33,171 nt of DNA. Origin: Oscillospiraceae bacterium. Its GTDB lineage: Bacteria; Bacillota; Clostridia; Oscillospirales; Ruminococcaceae. The notes beneath the pieces were generated by a model. It saw only the letters and a program-made list of their open reading frames with translations. It was not told the origin of the DNA and did no database searches. Positions 23,909-31,676 of the stretch are shown piece by piece. Position numbers and translations under genes: made by a program. The DNA is taken from the NCBI GenBank assembly GCA_902362965.1, contig CABIYQ010000017.1:1-33171 (forward strand), in the 5' to 3' direction. Every line of letters begins with the position of its first letter. The stretch's first letter is position 1.

Positions 23909-24257
23909 TGATTTTATCAAGTCCAATTACAAAAAGCTTGCTGAAGCATACGCTAAAGGTATTTTAAAGACGTTGGGTATTTCTACAGCAGCAAGTTCGG
24001 CAAAGCATGTTCTAGATAAAACAGGCTACAAAAAAGGCGATAAGACTATTGGTGTGCTATCGCTTAAAGAACTACTGTTGACAGCCAAAACACTAGGTAT
24101 CAACAAATACGGTATGGATAAAAATAAGTCTTTCGGTGATGGTACTCTGAAAGCAGTAAATTATCTGTTAGGCGTATGGGGTTATCAGCAAAACGGTATT
24201 GCGGGGGAAAACTTCATTAAACGTCTGCATACTGAAATTGAAAATAAAGTGAAATAA
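23904..24257 (+). pseudogene. 5'-truncated N-acetylmuramoyl-L-alanine amidase
   Basis: The open frame starts inside the repeat with no start codon or RBS. It reads SNYKKLAEAYAKGILKTLGI, the end of an amidase domain, then a peptidoglycan-binding-like tail (SLKELLLTAKTLGINKYG, FGDGTLKAVNYLLGVWGYQQ, GIAGENFIKRL). Amidases of this sort are phage or ICE lysins. The catalytic His/Glu part is lost. The TTG at 23973 is not a credible start. An RNA candidate follows directly. Confidence 0.65.
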
Positions 24258-24286
24258 TTGCAAAATTTATAAAAGTGTGATATAAT
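24258..24286 (+). promoter_or_regulatory. Promoter of small RNA candidate
   Basis: TTGCAA (24258-24263), a 17-base spacer, TATAAT (24281-24286), overlapping the end of the amidase remnant. Confidence 0.6.
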
Positions 24287-24292
24287 TAATTT

Positions 24293-24362
24293 GTTGAAAA
24301 AATATACCGCAGAAACAATACAAAGCTAAGTCCGTCGGGAATTTCCTGACGGGCTTTTTGTT
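24293..24362 (+). ncRNA. Candidate small RNA with strong terminator
   Basis: A promoter-to-terminator unit of about 70 bases without an ORF. The terminator at 24328-24356 has a 14-bp stem with two G-T pairs (AAGTCCGTCGGGAA/TTCCTGACGGGCTT) followed by a T-run. It ends in GGGCTTTT, like the RNA candidate at 5844-5925. It converges on the dockerin gene, so it might simply be a 3' terminator with a chance promoter, or an antisense regulator. Confidence 0.45.
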
Positions 24363-24382
24363 TTTTAAAGCCTTATTTTTAT

Positions 24383-25006
24383 TTAAAAATGTGTTATACT
24401 TCCTCCCACAAAAGATAAAATAGAGGAAGCATCCCTTGCATCTACTATTCCGTCATTATTAATATCACCAGCAAGTAAAGCTTTTTCTGAATATGTTGGT
24501 TGTTCACCAACACCAACACTAGCACTATATTCTAAAATCAGATCAGCATCAAGCTTATTTACATAGCCATCCTGATTAAAATCACCCACCAGTACATAAA
24601 TTGGTGTAATTTTTGCATTATTGCTTGTTTCATAACTATATTGTACAGAAAACTTATTGATTTCAGTCGGTGTATACCAAGTTGACATAGACAAAAAACC
24701 AGTACCGTTTATTTTAGGAGGACTGTAATACGAAGTAGTAAGGGCTTTCAAACTAGTGGAATAATTGCTGTAAAAATTGGAGGAATTAACTATTAGTTGT
24801 TTTTTTACACAAGAATTGAATGTATAATTATTGTTATTTAATATTGTACTACTATACCATTCCATATTAAGGGTGGATACCTTTTCATAAATACGCCAAG
24901 TATGCTTTTGTCCTGCATAATAAGCATTGGTCTTGTTTAAGCTGCATAATGAAAAAGCAGATGTAATTGCGAGCATAGATGAGATTATTTTCTTAAATTT
25001 TTTCAT
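24383..25006 (-). CDS. Secreted dockerin-domain protein
   Basis: 207 residues. Signal peptide at about 1-28 (MKKFKKIISSMLAITSAF, cleavage near TNAYYA). The middle (30-135) is a Ser/Tyr/Asn-rich domain of unknown fold with no glycoside hydrolase motif I recognise. The C-terminus carries two dockerin repeats with full calcium loops: VGDFNQDGYVNKLDADLILE and AGDINNDGIVDARDASSILS. Dockerins attach proteins to cohesin scaffolds, so it could dock to a scaffoldin, perhaps the single cohesin at 6883-7461. RBS AAGGAG is about eight bases upstream. It stands alone. Confidence 0.8.
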   Translation of the reverse strand: MKKFKKIISSMLAITSAFSLCSLNKTNAYYAGQKHTWRIYEKVSTLNMEWYSSTILNNNNYTFNSCVKKQLIVNSSNFYSNYSTSLKALTTSYYSPPKINGTGFLSMSTWYTPTEINKFSVQYSYETSNNAKITPIYVLVGDFNQDGYVNKLDADLILEYSASVGVGEQPTYSEKALLAGDINNDGIVDARDASSILSFVGGSITHF

Positions 25007-25176
25007 AATAATTTCTCCTTAAATAAATTTTATTAAATATACATATACACACATTATATACCAATAATTTACAAAAATCAACATATATATATAAAATTAA
25101 TTAAATATTTACATTATGTCTATATTTTGTTTAAATATAAAGTGTAAAATATAAATGTAGTTTATGACTGTTTCCC

Positions 25177-25211
25177 AAAAAATCCCTACTTGATGCAAGT
25201 GGGGATTTTTT
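25177..25211. terminator. Bidirectional terminator
   Basis: AAAAAATCCCTACTTG, loop ATG, CAAGTGGGGATTTTTT: a 16-bp stem with A-run and T-run on the two sides, so it can work in both directions. Confidence 0.75.
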
Positions 25212-25412
25212 CTATATAAAGATTAAATTAAGATTGGCTGAAATTTTAGAAGTCTTATTTTCTTCACTCAATAGTAACATGCAGCAGAAAGTAAGAGTCA
25301 CATTTGAAATATTTCACGGTTTAATGGTTCGTAGTAAGTTGGGAATAGAAAAAATTTTTATAAATTTCACAGCAATTATATATTTCATTTAACAATAAAT
25401 CAGATAAAATAA

Positions 25413-25490
25413 AAACCTTGCAAACTACGTATTTACGTAATTTACAAGGTTTGTGTCTTGTGACTATGAAATAGATGAATGGATTTTGCC
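25413..25490. repeat. Hairpin-GTCTTG repeat, left copy
   Basis: A hairpin (AAACCTTG 25413-25420/CAAGGTTT 25445-25452, with an inner TACGT/ACGTA stem) is followed by GTCTTGTGACTATGAAATAG and ATGAATGGATTTTGC. The same order and orientation occur at 27637-27723. Confidence 0.55.
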
Positions 25491-25506
25491 TATGTATTCG
25501 GATAAA

Positions 25507-25536
25507 AATGCAGTGATGTGCAATCATCACTGCATT
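25507..25536 (-). terminator. Terminator of the AAA-ATPase gene
   Basis: A perfect 12-bp stem AATGCAGTGATG/CATCACTGCATT, six-base loop, starting six bases after the stop codon on the minus strand and followed by AT-rich sequence. Confidence 0.75.
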
Positions 25537-25541
25537 AAAAA

Positions 25542-27110
25542 CTATTTTACAATTTTCTCAATCACACAATCATGCTTTTTTGTATCTTTATTGTAATTGA
25601 TTCCGACCAATAGAATATCTCCTGAATAATCCTTCAAGCAATCTGCATATTGTTTCTTCTTAATTTGTTCTATTGCACCTTCAGCGGATTTGTCATACTT
25701 TAGTTCTACAATTATCGCAGGATTGATGTTATTTTTTCTTGGTCGAAAAACCAGATCAGCAAATCCTTTACCAGCAGGCAGCTCTCGTTCAATCGTATAA
25801 GTCTTTCTTGCAGAATAGTATGCGAGCGAAATCACGCAAGAAAGTGAATTTTCATCGTTGTATTTTAAAATTGATGTATTGTCACTGTGTGCCTTGTCTA
25901 TCAGTTCTGCAACTTTTTCTCCGTCACAGTTCAGAGTTGATTTCAGAAGTTCATCTGATAATTTCAATGAATTAGCAACCTCCGACCATCCCATAACCTT
26001 AATAGTACTTGCAAACTGTTCTGAAATTTCGTAGTTTGGGATCGATACTTCCTTTGTATAAAAATCATATGTCAGATATCCGAGATGAACTAAAAGTGTC
26101 AGTACATCATCTTTTGTTTCAAAAGTTACCATATCGTTTGAGAATGTTGTCGTATCAATTACTGCTTTTTGTCCGGCAAGAAGTTCAATGATTGTATCCT
26201 TCAATCCGCCAAAATTCATTTCAATATAGACCCTCAACGCTTCATAAGTCTCTGTTGAAGTCCAGTAGTTATTAAAATATCCGCCTGTCATAGACATAAC
26301 GACTGAACGTGGATTATAAGCTGAAACTCCCATCAAATTATATCCATCATACCAACGCTTTGTTTCATCAAACGGCATTTTGTATTCATTGCAAAGCTGT
26401 TTAACTTCTGATTCTGTAAAGCCCGTAAATTCAGCATATTCGCGGGGATCTGTCATGGAAACTTCTGTAAACATATTTAAAGCCGAATGCTTACCGTATT
26501 TTTTTATTGGCAGGATTCCAGTCATATATGCGAGCGCCACATAGCTTTGATCCTTCAATAAATTTCTCAGAAAATCTAGATACTTTTTCTGAGCATCAGT
26601 ATCGTTTTGATGCTCTCTGAAAATGCAGTCCCATTCGTCTATTATAAAAATAAATGGTATATACGTTTGAGAAAAAATTGCTGCTATTATTTTAATTAAA
26701 TTCTGACGTTTGGGGTATCGAATATCAGGATATTCATTTTTGAGTTCATCAATTAAATCTTCTTCAATGAACTCAATCATTTCATCCATATTTTGCGACT
26801 CGCTCAAAAAGTTTACCATGTTAATATGAATCACATTGTATTTGTTCAGATGCTTTTCAAATGTATCAGCTCTTGATATTTTCAGATTGCTGAACATTTC
26901 ATCTGAATTACATCCACGGCTGTAGTATGCCGTCAGCATATTCGCTGCCATCGACTTCCCAAAACGCCTTGGTCGGCTAACGCAGATGAATTTCTGTTCC
27001 GTATAGATGACACTGTTTGAATAATCAATCAGCATACTTTTGTCAACATATATTTTGGAATTTAAAGCCTGCTGAAAATCAATATTGCTCGGATTTAAAT
27101 AAATGCCCAT
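25542..27110 (-). CDS. AAA-ATPase-like / PD-(D/E)XK nuclease-fold protein
   Basis: 522 residues. N-terminal AAA-ATPase_like domain with Walker A SRPRRFGKSMAANML (Lys52) and Walker B FIFIIDEWDCIF (Asp158, Glu159), an arrangement unique to this family. The C-terminal domain of the PDDEXK_9 type carries GKGFADLVFRPR and AIIVELKYDKSAEGAIEQIK, giving the Asp and Glu-x-Lys of the nuclease core. RBS GGAGG is seven bases upstream. These genes are abundant and dispersed in gut Firmicutes and Bacteroidetes. Their function is unproven; defence or mobile-DNA roles have been suggested. The neighbouring recombinase fragment and flanking repeats fit the mobile view. Confidence 0.9.
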   Translation of the reverse strand: MGIYLNPSNIDFQQALNSKIYVDKSMLIDYSNSVIYTEQKFICVSRPRRFGKSMAANMLTAYYSRGCNSDEMFSNLKISRADTFEKHLNKYNVIHINMVNFLSESQNMDEMIEFIEEDLIDELKNEYPDIRYPKRQNLIKIIAAIFSQTYIPFIFIIDEWDCIFREHQNDTDAQKKYLDFLRNLLKDQSYVALAYMTGILPIKKYGKHSALNMFTEVSMTDPREYAEFTGFTESEVKQLCNEYKMPFDETKRWYDGYNLMGVSAYNPRSVVMSMTGGYFNNYWTSTETYEALRVYIEMNFGGLKDTIIELLAGQKAVIDTTTFSNDMVTFETKDDVLTLLVHLGYLTYDFYTKEVSIPNYEISEQFASTIKVMGWSEVANSLKLSDELLKSTLNCDGEKVAELIDKAHSDNTSILKYNDENSLSCVISLAYYSARKTYTIERELPAGKGFADLVFRPRKNNINPAIIVELKYDKSAEGAIEQIKKKQYADCLKDYSGDILLVGINYNKDTKKHDCVIEKIVK

Positions 27111-27202
27111 TGCTGCACCTCCGTTCCTTTAATATAAGTATATCAGCTTTTTACTTCGAAATCAAGTATTTGCACTGAAACCTTTTTTGAAAATCCGAAT
27201 AT

Positions 27203-27550
27203 TTAAACTGATGCTTTACTCCTGCTGTATCTCATTGAATAGCTGCTGTTATTTTTCTTATTCTGTGCTGCATTCCAGAGTTCTTCGTTTATAATTTGAG
27301 GATAGTCGCAATTGCCACAATAATTTTCATTTGAAAGAACATTATTGATAATTTGCCTACCCCATACAGTTTTATTACTTGGAGAAGGAATATGATATAT
27401 TTCCAAATGCTTCGATATGTCTGATAATGATTGACCAAGCGAATAAAGCTCAAATATAAGTTTTACTACTTCTGCCTGTTCTTCATAAATTACTATCTCT
27501 TTTAGAGCATTTCTTGTATACCCAAATGAAATTCGTTTTTGATTACTCAT
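27203..27550 (-). CDS. Recombinase DNA-binding domain without catalytic domain
   Basis: 115 residues with an AGGAGG RBS nine bases before ATG. It matches only the Recombinase domain of large serine recombinases: ISFGYTRNALKEIVIYEEQA, VVKLIFELYSLGQSLSDISK and VLSNENYCGNCDYPQIINEE. The resolvase domain with the nucleophile Ser and the zinc ribbon are absent, so it cannot cut DNA. The good RBS right after a terminator suggests it is a maintained gene, not debris. It may bind recombination sites as an accessory factor or inhibitor of an intact recombinase; that is inference. Confidence 0.7.
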   Translation of the reverse strand: MSNQKRISFGYTRNALKEIVIYEEQAEVVKLIFELYSLGQSLSDISKHLEIYHIPSPSNKTVWGRQIINNVLSNENYCGNCDYPQIINEELWNAAQNKKNNSSYSMRYSRSKASV

Positions 27551-27573
27551 AAAAAATAACCTCCTGAAATAAA

Positions 27574-27607
27574 AAATGATACGAAGTGAAGAAACCTCGC
27601 ATCATTT
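27574..27607 (-). terminator. Terminator upstream of the recombinase-domain gene
   Basis: An 11-bp stem (AAATGATACGA/TCGCATCATTT with one G-T pair) followed by T-rich sequence on the minus strand. It would stop read-through from the six-gene operon, or act as a leader attenuator. Confidence 0.6.
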
Positions 27608-27636
27608 AAAATACATATTTTTTATTCAATATAACA

Positions 27637-27723
27637 AAATCTGCCCGTTTTTACGAGCAGATTTGTCCAAATAATTTGTCTTGCTACTATAAAATAGATG
27701 AACAGCAAAAGTAGGATTTTGCT
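27637..27723. repeat. Hairpin-GTCTTG repeat, right copy
   Basis: A hairpin (AAATCTGC 27637-27644/GCAGATTT 27657-27664 with an inner CGT/ACG stem) followed by GTCTTGCTACTATAAAATAG and ATGAA, then GGATTTTGC. Same orientation as the copy at 25413. Confidence 0.55.
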
Positions 27724-27952
27724 TTTTTAATGCAAAATCCATTACTGGTTCGAATGAGAATATACGATATAAAGTAAACACATAAATAATTCTATTTGAA
27801 TTAAAGGGTTCTAATCTCAACTTTTCATACTTAAGATATGAATTTATTCAAAAATAAAATATGATGGAAACGCCCAATGATAAAAAATTTCACACTAAAA
27901 AAGATAACGCCATTGGACTTGGAGTTCAAAAAAAGTTAAGCTGATCAATACC

Positions 27953-28486
27953 TTAAAACTGATACTCATCTTGATGTATAATAAATTCAAAAAAATTAAA
28001 AGTTTTAAAATCCAGTGGACTTTTGTAGGAATAAATTGAATATGCCTCAACGATTCTGCCATCTTGAAGCGGAATAGGTTCATATAAAACTTTATTTTTT
28101 AGAAAACCGTTTTTTATATAAAACTCCTCTACAGATGAGTCCTTTTCAACCTCAATAATAATTGGTATCTCCATTACAAAACAACTTTTTAATAGTTCAC
28201 TACCAATACCGTTGTGTCTACAATCCTTTTCAACAAATAGATATTCAATAAATCGAATTTGATTAAAATCCCACCAAAGCATAAAGCCAAGAAGATTTTG
28301 ATTTTCATCTTCAATATAAGATATCCAGTATTTATTATGAGAAAATGCTTTTTGCTGACTAGTTTTACTTCTAAGCTCAGTTGCTGGAAAATTATCAGAT
28401 AATCGTTTTAATAAGATAAACTGAAGTTCATTTTTGATATCCTTGGTTTTACTTTTTTTAATTTTTAGCTTCTGTTCTGAATCCAT
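27953..28486 (-). CDS. GNAT-family N-acetyltransferase
   Basis: 177 residues. The acetyl-CoA binding motif A is EYLFVEKDCRHNGIGSELLK (R-x-x-G-x-G type), preceded by the WISYIEDENQNLLGFMLWW strand pair and followed by EVEKDSSVEEFYIKNGFLKN. It transfers an acetyl group to an amine; the substrate is unknown. It is the last gene of the operon, overlapping the hydrolase gene by 22 bases. RBS AAAGGA is seven bases upstream. In this operon it might acetylate an amino-sugar-like product. Confidence 0.85.
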   Translation of the reverse strand: MDSEQKLKIKKSKTKDIKNELQFILLKRLSDNFPATELRSKTSQQKAFSHNKYWISYIEDENQNLLGFMLWWDFNQIRFIEYLFVEKDCRHNGIGSELLKSCFVMEIPIIIEVEKDSSVEEFYIKNGFLKNKVLYEPIPLQDGRIVEAYSIYSYKSPLDFKTFNFFEFIIHQDEYQF

Positions 28487-29403
28487 AAAACAATCCTTTT
28501 GATTAGTACTTCCTCAACACCAACAATATCGTGATCTGCATCTAGGTCAAGTATTGGAAAAAAAGATTTAAATTTTTTACTCAAGTATTCAGACATTTCT
28601 GCTGATTTACAAAATAATAAACCATCTCTCTTTCCTATGTAGACCATTGCATTAACATCTAAATAGAATTCAGGTGCAAGTTCTAAATTAAGATACTTGA
28701 ATGCAGAACCCGTCAAAATACTGAGCAATGCTTTACGAGTAATAGGAATTTCGTATATCCAATTTTCATCGTTGCCATGTGCCCCATATTCACTATTTTC
28801 AAGCCAATCAAAATCAGCTTTTCCCCATGTAATTTTACCCTCCGTAGATAAACCATTACGTATTCGCACAATTTGTTTTTCAACAGTATCTGGTTTGATC
28901 CAATCTGCTTGCAAAGCATAACTATCCGCAGGAGACAATAAAATAATATCAAATTTTTTTTCAGAATGAAGAGAATAATCAATTACTTTGTCACAACCTA
29001 AACTATGCCCTTGCAAAATAATGTCAATATATCCGAGAGAAATGGCAAAATCAATTGCAGCTTGAATATCAAATTGTGAGTCTTGGTATTCAGAAACTCC
29101 ACCACCAACATATTTTAAATTTTTACCATAGTAACCCTCTGCTAATCCGTCATGTGCAGAAGTATTTATGCTAAGGAAATCCACTTCATTTTCACAGTAT
29201 ATCTTTGACATATGCCAAATGAATTTGTTTTGATAAAAATTGCCATAACTACCATGTATGTGAATTACTATTCGTTTATTAGTATGATTCGATATGTCAT
29301 ATTTATTACTAGATCCATACTGAAACAACATACCAATAATCTCAAAATCTTGACTGTTCCTAAAAGAAACCAATTTGCCTAAAGAACTATATGAATATTT
29401 CAT
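28465..29403 (-). CDS. Alpha/beta hydrolase (DUF1749/UPF0613-like)
   Basis: 312 residues, cytoplasmic. The oxyanion strand is RIVIHIHGSYGNFYQNKF; the nucleophile elbow is ILQGHSLGCDKVIDY with Ser in GHSLG; a late Asp/His pair is in ILDLDADHDIVGVEE. The family includes esterases and sugar-ester hydrolases of unknown substrate. RBS AGGAGG is about ten bases upstream. Fifth gene of the operon; it may hydrolyse an ester or lactone intermediate. Confidence 0.8.
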   Translation of the reverse strand: MKYSYSSLGKLVSFRNSQDFEIIGMLFQYGSSNKYDISNHTNKRIVIHIHGSYGNFYQNKFIWHMSKIYCENEVDFLSINTSAHDGLAEGYYGKNLKYVGGGVSEYQDSQFDIQAAIDFAISLGYIDIILQGHSLGCDKVIDYSLHSEKKFDIILLSPADSYALQADWIKPDTVEKQIVRIRNGLSTEGKITWGKADFDWLENSEYGAHGNDENWIYEIPITRKALLSILTGSAFKYLNLELAPEFYLDVNAMVYIGKRDGLLFCKSAEMSEYLSKKFKSFFPILDLDADHDIVGVEEVLIKRIVLWIQNRS

Positions 29404-29426
29404 TTTGTATTATCCTCCTATAGCTT

Positions 29427-30464
29427 TTAACATTCCTCTTTATCTTTTTGCAAAAAAACTGGAGCTATATTTTCATCGGAAGTTGTTGTCGTAGATTTGG
29501 CAGGTTCAAAACTTTCTATCGATTGAATATTTGTCAATTCATGAAAGAACTGCTTTGGCAGAAAATCGGACTTGCTAATGGTATTCGGCTGAATACTATT
29601 TTTTGGATTATTATGCGTAATAGCTTCAAAATTCCACACTTCATCAAAAAGTTTTGTATAGCGTTCAACTATTGCACTATCCTTGTAGTATACGCCCTTA
29701 TATGGAAATAAACTTTCTTCGATAAAAAGCATATTTGGGCCATAAATCCCAAAGTCAAGGCTTGCCGTAGAAACTCTATTATGCTCACAAGCTTCTATAA
29801 AATCTTGAGCTAAAATATATTTGCAATCATAATGCGCATTAACATAATAAAACTTTAATAGAAGATCAATCTGCGGATCATTTAACAAATTTTCGTTATC
29901 CAAAATCATCAGTATTAACAAATCTGACACTTCGCCATTTTTAATTTTATTGTATATTGTTTCAAAAAACTTACGATCTTCAGCAGTTGAAATTACATTT
30001 TTGCTGACTTCTTTAATGGGAAAGGTAAGTCTGACTTTTTTGTCTCGTGTGATATTCAACGCTTCGAACACACCTGCAACATTAATAATATAATCTGACG
30101 AAATCTCTATTTTTTTGTATTCTGAGGCATCTTTTAGCAACAAATATAAATTATCTATTGCCTTAGAACATGTAACGGAAAATAAATCCTTATCGCCCTG
30201 ACTATCACGTTCCACTTCATAATAAAAATCATTAATTTCTTGAATCTTGATACTATATAAATTGATTCTATCATGGAACTTTTTCTCTTTTTTCTGTCTA
30301 AAATATACACCTCCTAAGAACACGGTCACATTAATCATCTCTATACATAAGAATGTTAATATACCAGTAACTATGCTTTGAAACACATCAAATCCACATA
30401 TAGAAGAAATAATTCCTGATATTACAGAAAGTAAAACAGATACAATCAGCACAATAATCTGCAT
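29427..30464 (-). CDS. Membrane-anchored protein with PLD-like C-terminal domain
   Basis: 345 residues. Two membrane helices at the N-terminus (about 2-24 and 30-52) are followed by a basic stretch and a long cytoplasmic part. The segment TASLDFGIYGPNMLFIEESL, then GVYYKDSAIVERYTKLFDEVW, resembles the inactive PLD-like domain that follows sensor domains in some bacterial proteins; no HxK motif is present. The C-terminus is Ser/Thr-rich and disordered. RBS AGAGGT. Its place in the operon suggests a membrane scaffold, sensor or self-protection role, unproven. Confidence 0.6.
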   Translation of the reverse strand: MQIIVLIVSVLLSVISGIISSICGFDVFQSIVTGILTFLCIEMINVTVFLGGVYFRQKKEKKFHDRINLYSIKIQEINDFYYEVERDSQGDKDLFSVTCSKAIDNLYLLLKDASEYKKIEISSDYIINVAGVFEALNITRDKKVRLTFPIKEVSKNVISTAEDRKFFETIYNKIKNGEVSDLLILMILDNENLLNDPQIDLLLKFYYVNAHYDCKYILAQDFIEACEHNRVSTASLDFGIYGPNMLFIEESLFPYKGVYYKDSAIVERYTKLFDEVWNFEAITHNNPKNSIQPNTISKSDFLPKQFFHELTNIQSIESFEPAKSTTTTSDENIAPVFLQKDKEEC

Positions 30465-30499
30465 ATTACCATACCTCTTTCATGATTTTTAAATGATGG

Positions 30500-30865
30500 C
30501 TATTCTTTCATCACCCACCATTGCTTAAAATAGATGCATTTTTTATTTTCATTAAACACAAGAAAATAAGTCCCATCCATTTCATATATATTTTTATCTC
30601 TTGAATCCTGATATTTTGTATACCAATGCAAGGTTACCTTGTTTTCTTCGATAGCAAGGATATCAACTTTTAAGTCTATATCCTTTTGAAAGACAATATC
30701 GCTCCATAACTGTTTAACATTATCCCAATTAGATACGGGAACAGAAAAGGGAGTTTCCCAATATTCATCAACATCAGTGAATAACTCTTCAATAACTGTA
30801 AAGTCACATTCCCTCCATGCAGAAACAAATGATTCGATCCACTTTAAAACCTCTTGCTTATTCAT
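30500..30865 (-). CDS. SnoaL-like / NTF2-fold protein
   Basis: 121 residues. WIESFVSAWRECDFTVIEEL is the usual helix start, then WETPFSVPVSNWDNVKQLW and the beta-sheet strands IEENKVTLHWYTKYQD and GTYFLVFNENKKCIYFKQWW. Known SnoaL-like proteins are small isomerases, cyclases or dehydratases on pathway intermediates, and this topology fits. RBS AGGAGG; it starts ten bases after the methyltransferase. It may cyclise or dehydrate the operon's product. Confidence 0.75.
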   Translation of the reverse strand: MNKQEVLKWIESFVSAWRECDFTVIEELFTDVDEYWETPFSVPVSNWDNVKQLWSDIVFQKDIDLKVDILAIEENKVTLHWYTKYQDSRDKNIYEMDGTYFLVFNENKKCIYFKQWWVMKE

Positions 30866-30875
30866 AACTAACCTC

Positions 30876-31676
30876 CTATTTATAATTAATAAAATGCTTT
30901 GCTCTTTTAAAATATGGACTTAAAGGAATATCTTCAAAAAAATCAGATTTTGAAAAACAAGAAAAATATTCGAGTTTTAATAAATCCCAAGGTTTTCCGT
31001 AATACCAAACGCAACCTTCTGGTGTAATTAAATGAGCTTTATCAATAAACTGCATTAATCTCAAATCGTCTTTAAACGCCTCTCGTAACAAAGTATAGGA
31101 TTCTGTAGTATCAATAATTCCTTTGTTAAGCAATTCACCACAAAACAATGCTTCACATGAAAAATCATTTACACTTCTAAGGTTAATTGATAAAGCTTGA
31201 TATTTTTTTGATATGTCCTGCAAAGTAATGAGTGGAATCTCATTCGTCAGAACCTTATCAAAAAATATGCCGCCAACTTTTAGGATATTACTAATCGAAG
31301 AATAAAATTCTCTTCTATTTTCATAAGGAATGTTTCCCATAGTCAAATCGGACAAACAAAAATTGAACAATCCAGAATATTTAGGTAAGGTCTTAAGCCA
31401 ATCACCTTCGACAAGCACCTCGTTCTCGCAAGGATATACTTTCCAAGTGTCTAAATCATCATGAAAAGTGATATTCTTTTCAAACACATATACCTGTTCA
31501 AATCCCATAGAATACAATAAATCTCGATACTCAATAGTGCTGCCTAGCACAGCAACAGGCTCCTTACGTGAAAACGTATTCGTATAATATTTAATTCTAT
31601 TAAGTTCAATATCACTGGGTCTTGATGGAGGCAAGACAAATTCCCAGTTTGTTGAAATAATATCCCAAGTTCCCAT
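30876..31676 (-). CDS. Class I SAM-dependent methyltransferase
   Basis: 266 residues. Motif I is EPVAVLGSTIEYRDLLYSMG (G-containing SAM loop after a hydrophobic strand), then VYVFEKNITFHDDL for the acidic motif, GDWLKTLPKYSGLFNFCLSD for motif II/III and LKVGGIFFDKVL for the post-motif strand. Its start is the Ala-Asn-type TAATG join with the aldolase gene (one-base overlap), so the two are translated together. The substrate is unknown; O- or C-methylation of the aldolase product is the natural guess. Confidence 0.8.
   Translation of the reverse strand: MGTWDIISTNWEFVLPPSRPSDIELNRIKYYTNTFSRKEPVAVLGSTIEYRDLLYSMGFEQVYVFEKNITFHDDLDTWKVYPCENEVLVEGDWLKTLPKYSGLFNFCLSDLTMGNIPYENRREFYSSISNILKVGGIFFDKVLTNEIPLITLQDISKKYQALSINLRSVNDFSCEALFCGELLNKGIIDTTESYTLLREAFKDDLRLMQFIDKAHLITPEGCVWYYGKPWDLLKLEYFSCFSKSDFFEDIPLSPYFKRAKHFINYK

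Larger units (their letters stand above)
25007..25541. other. Intergenic region with terminators and a repeat
   Basis: AT-rich and gene-free. It holds the bidirectional terminator at 25177-25211, the hairpin-plus-GTCTTG repeat at 25413-25490 and the terminator at 25507-25536. ORFs seen here are shadows of repeats. Confidence 0.6.

Noticed and set aside
25321..25530. Small minus-strand ORF in the gap after the dockerin gene
   Set aside because: It covers the hairpin-GTCTTG repeat and a terminator; a similar spurious ORF (27626-27820) covers the other repeat copy.
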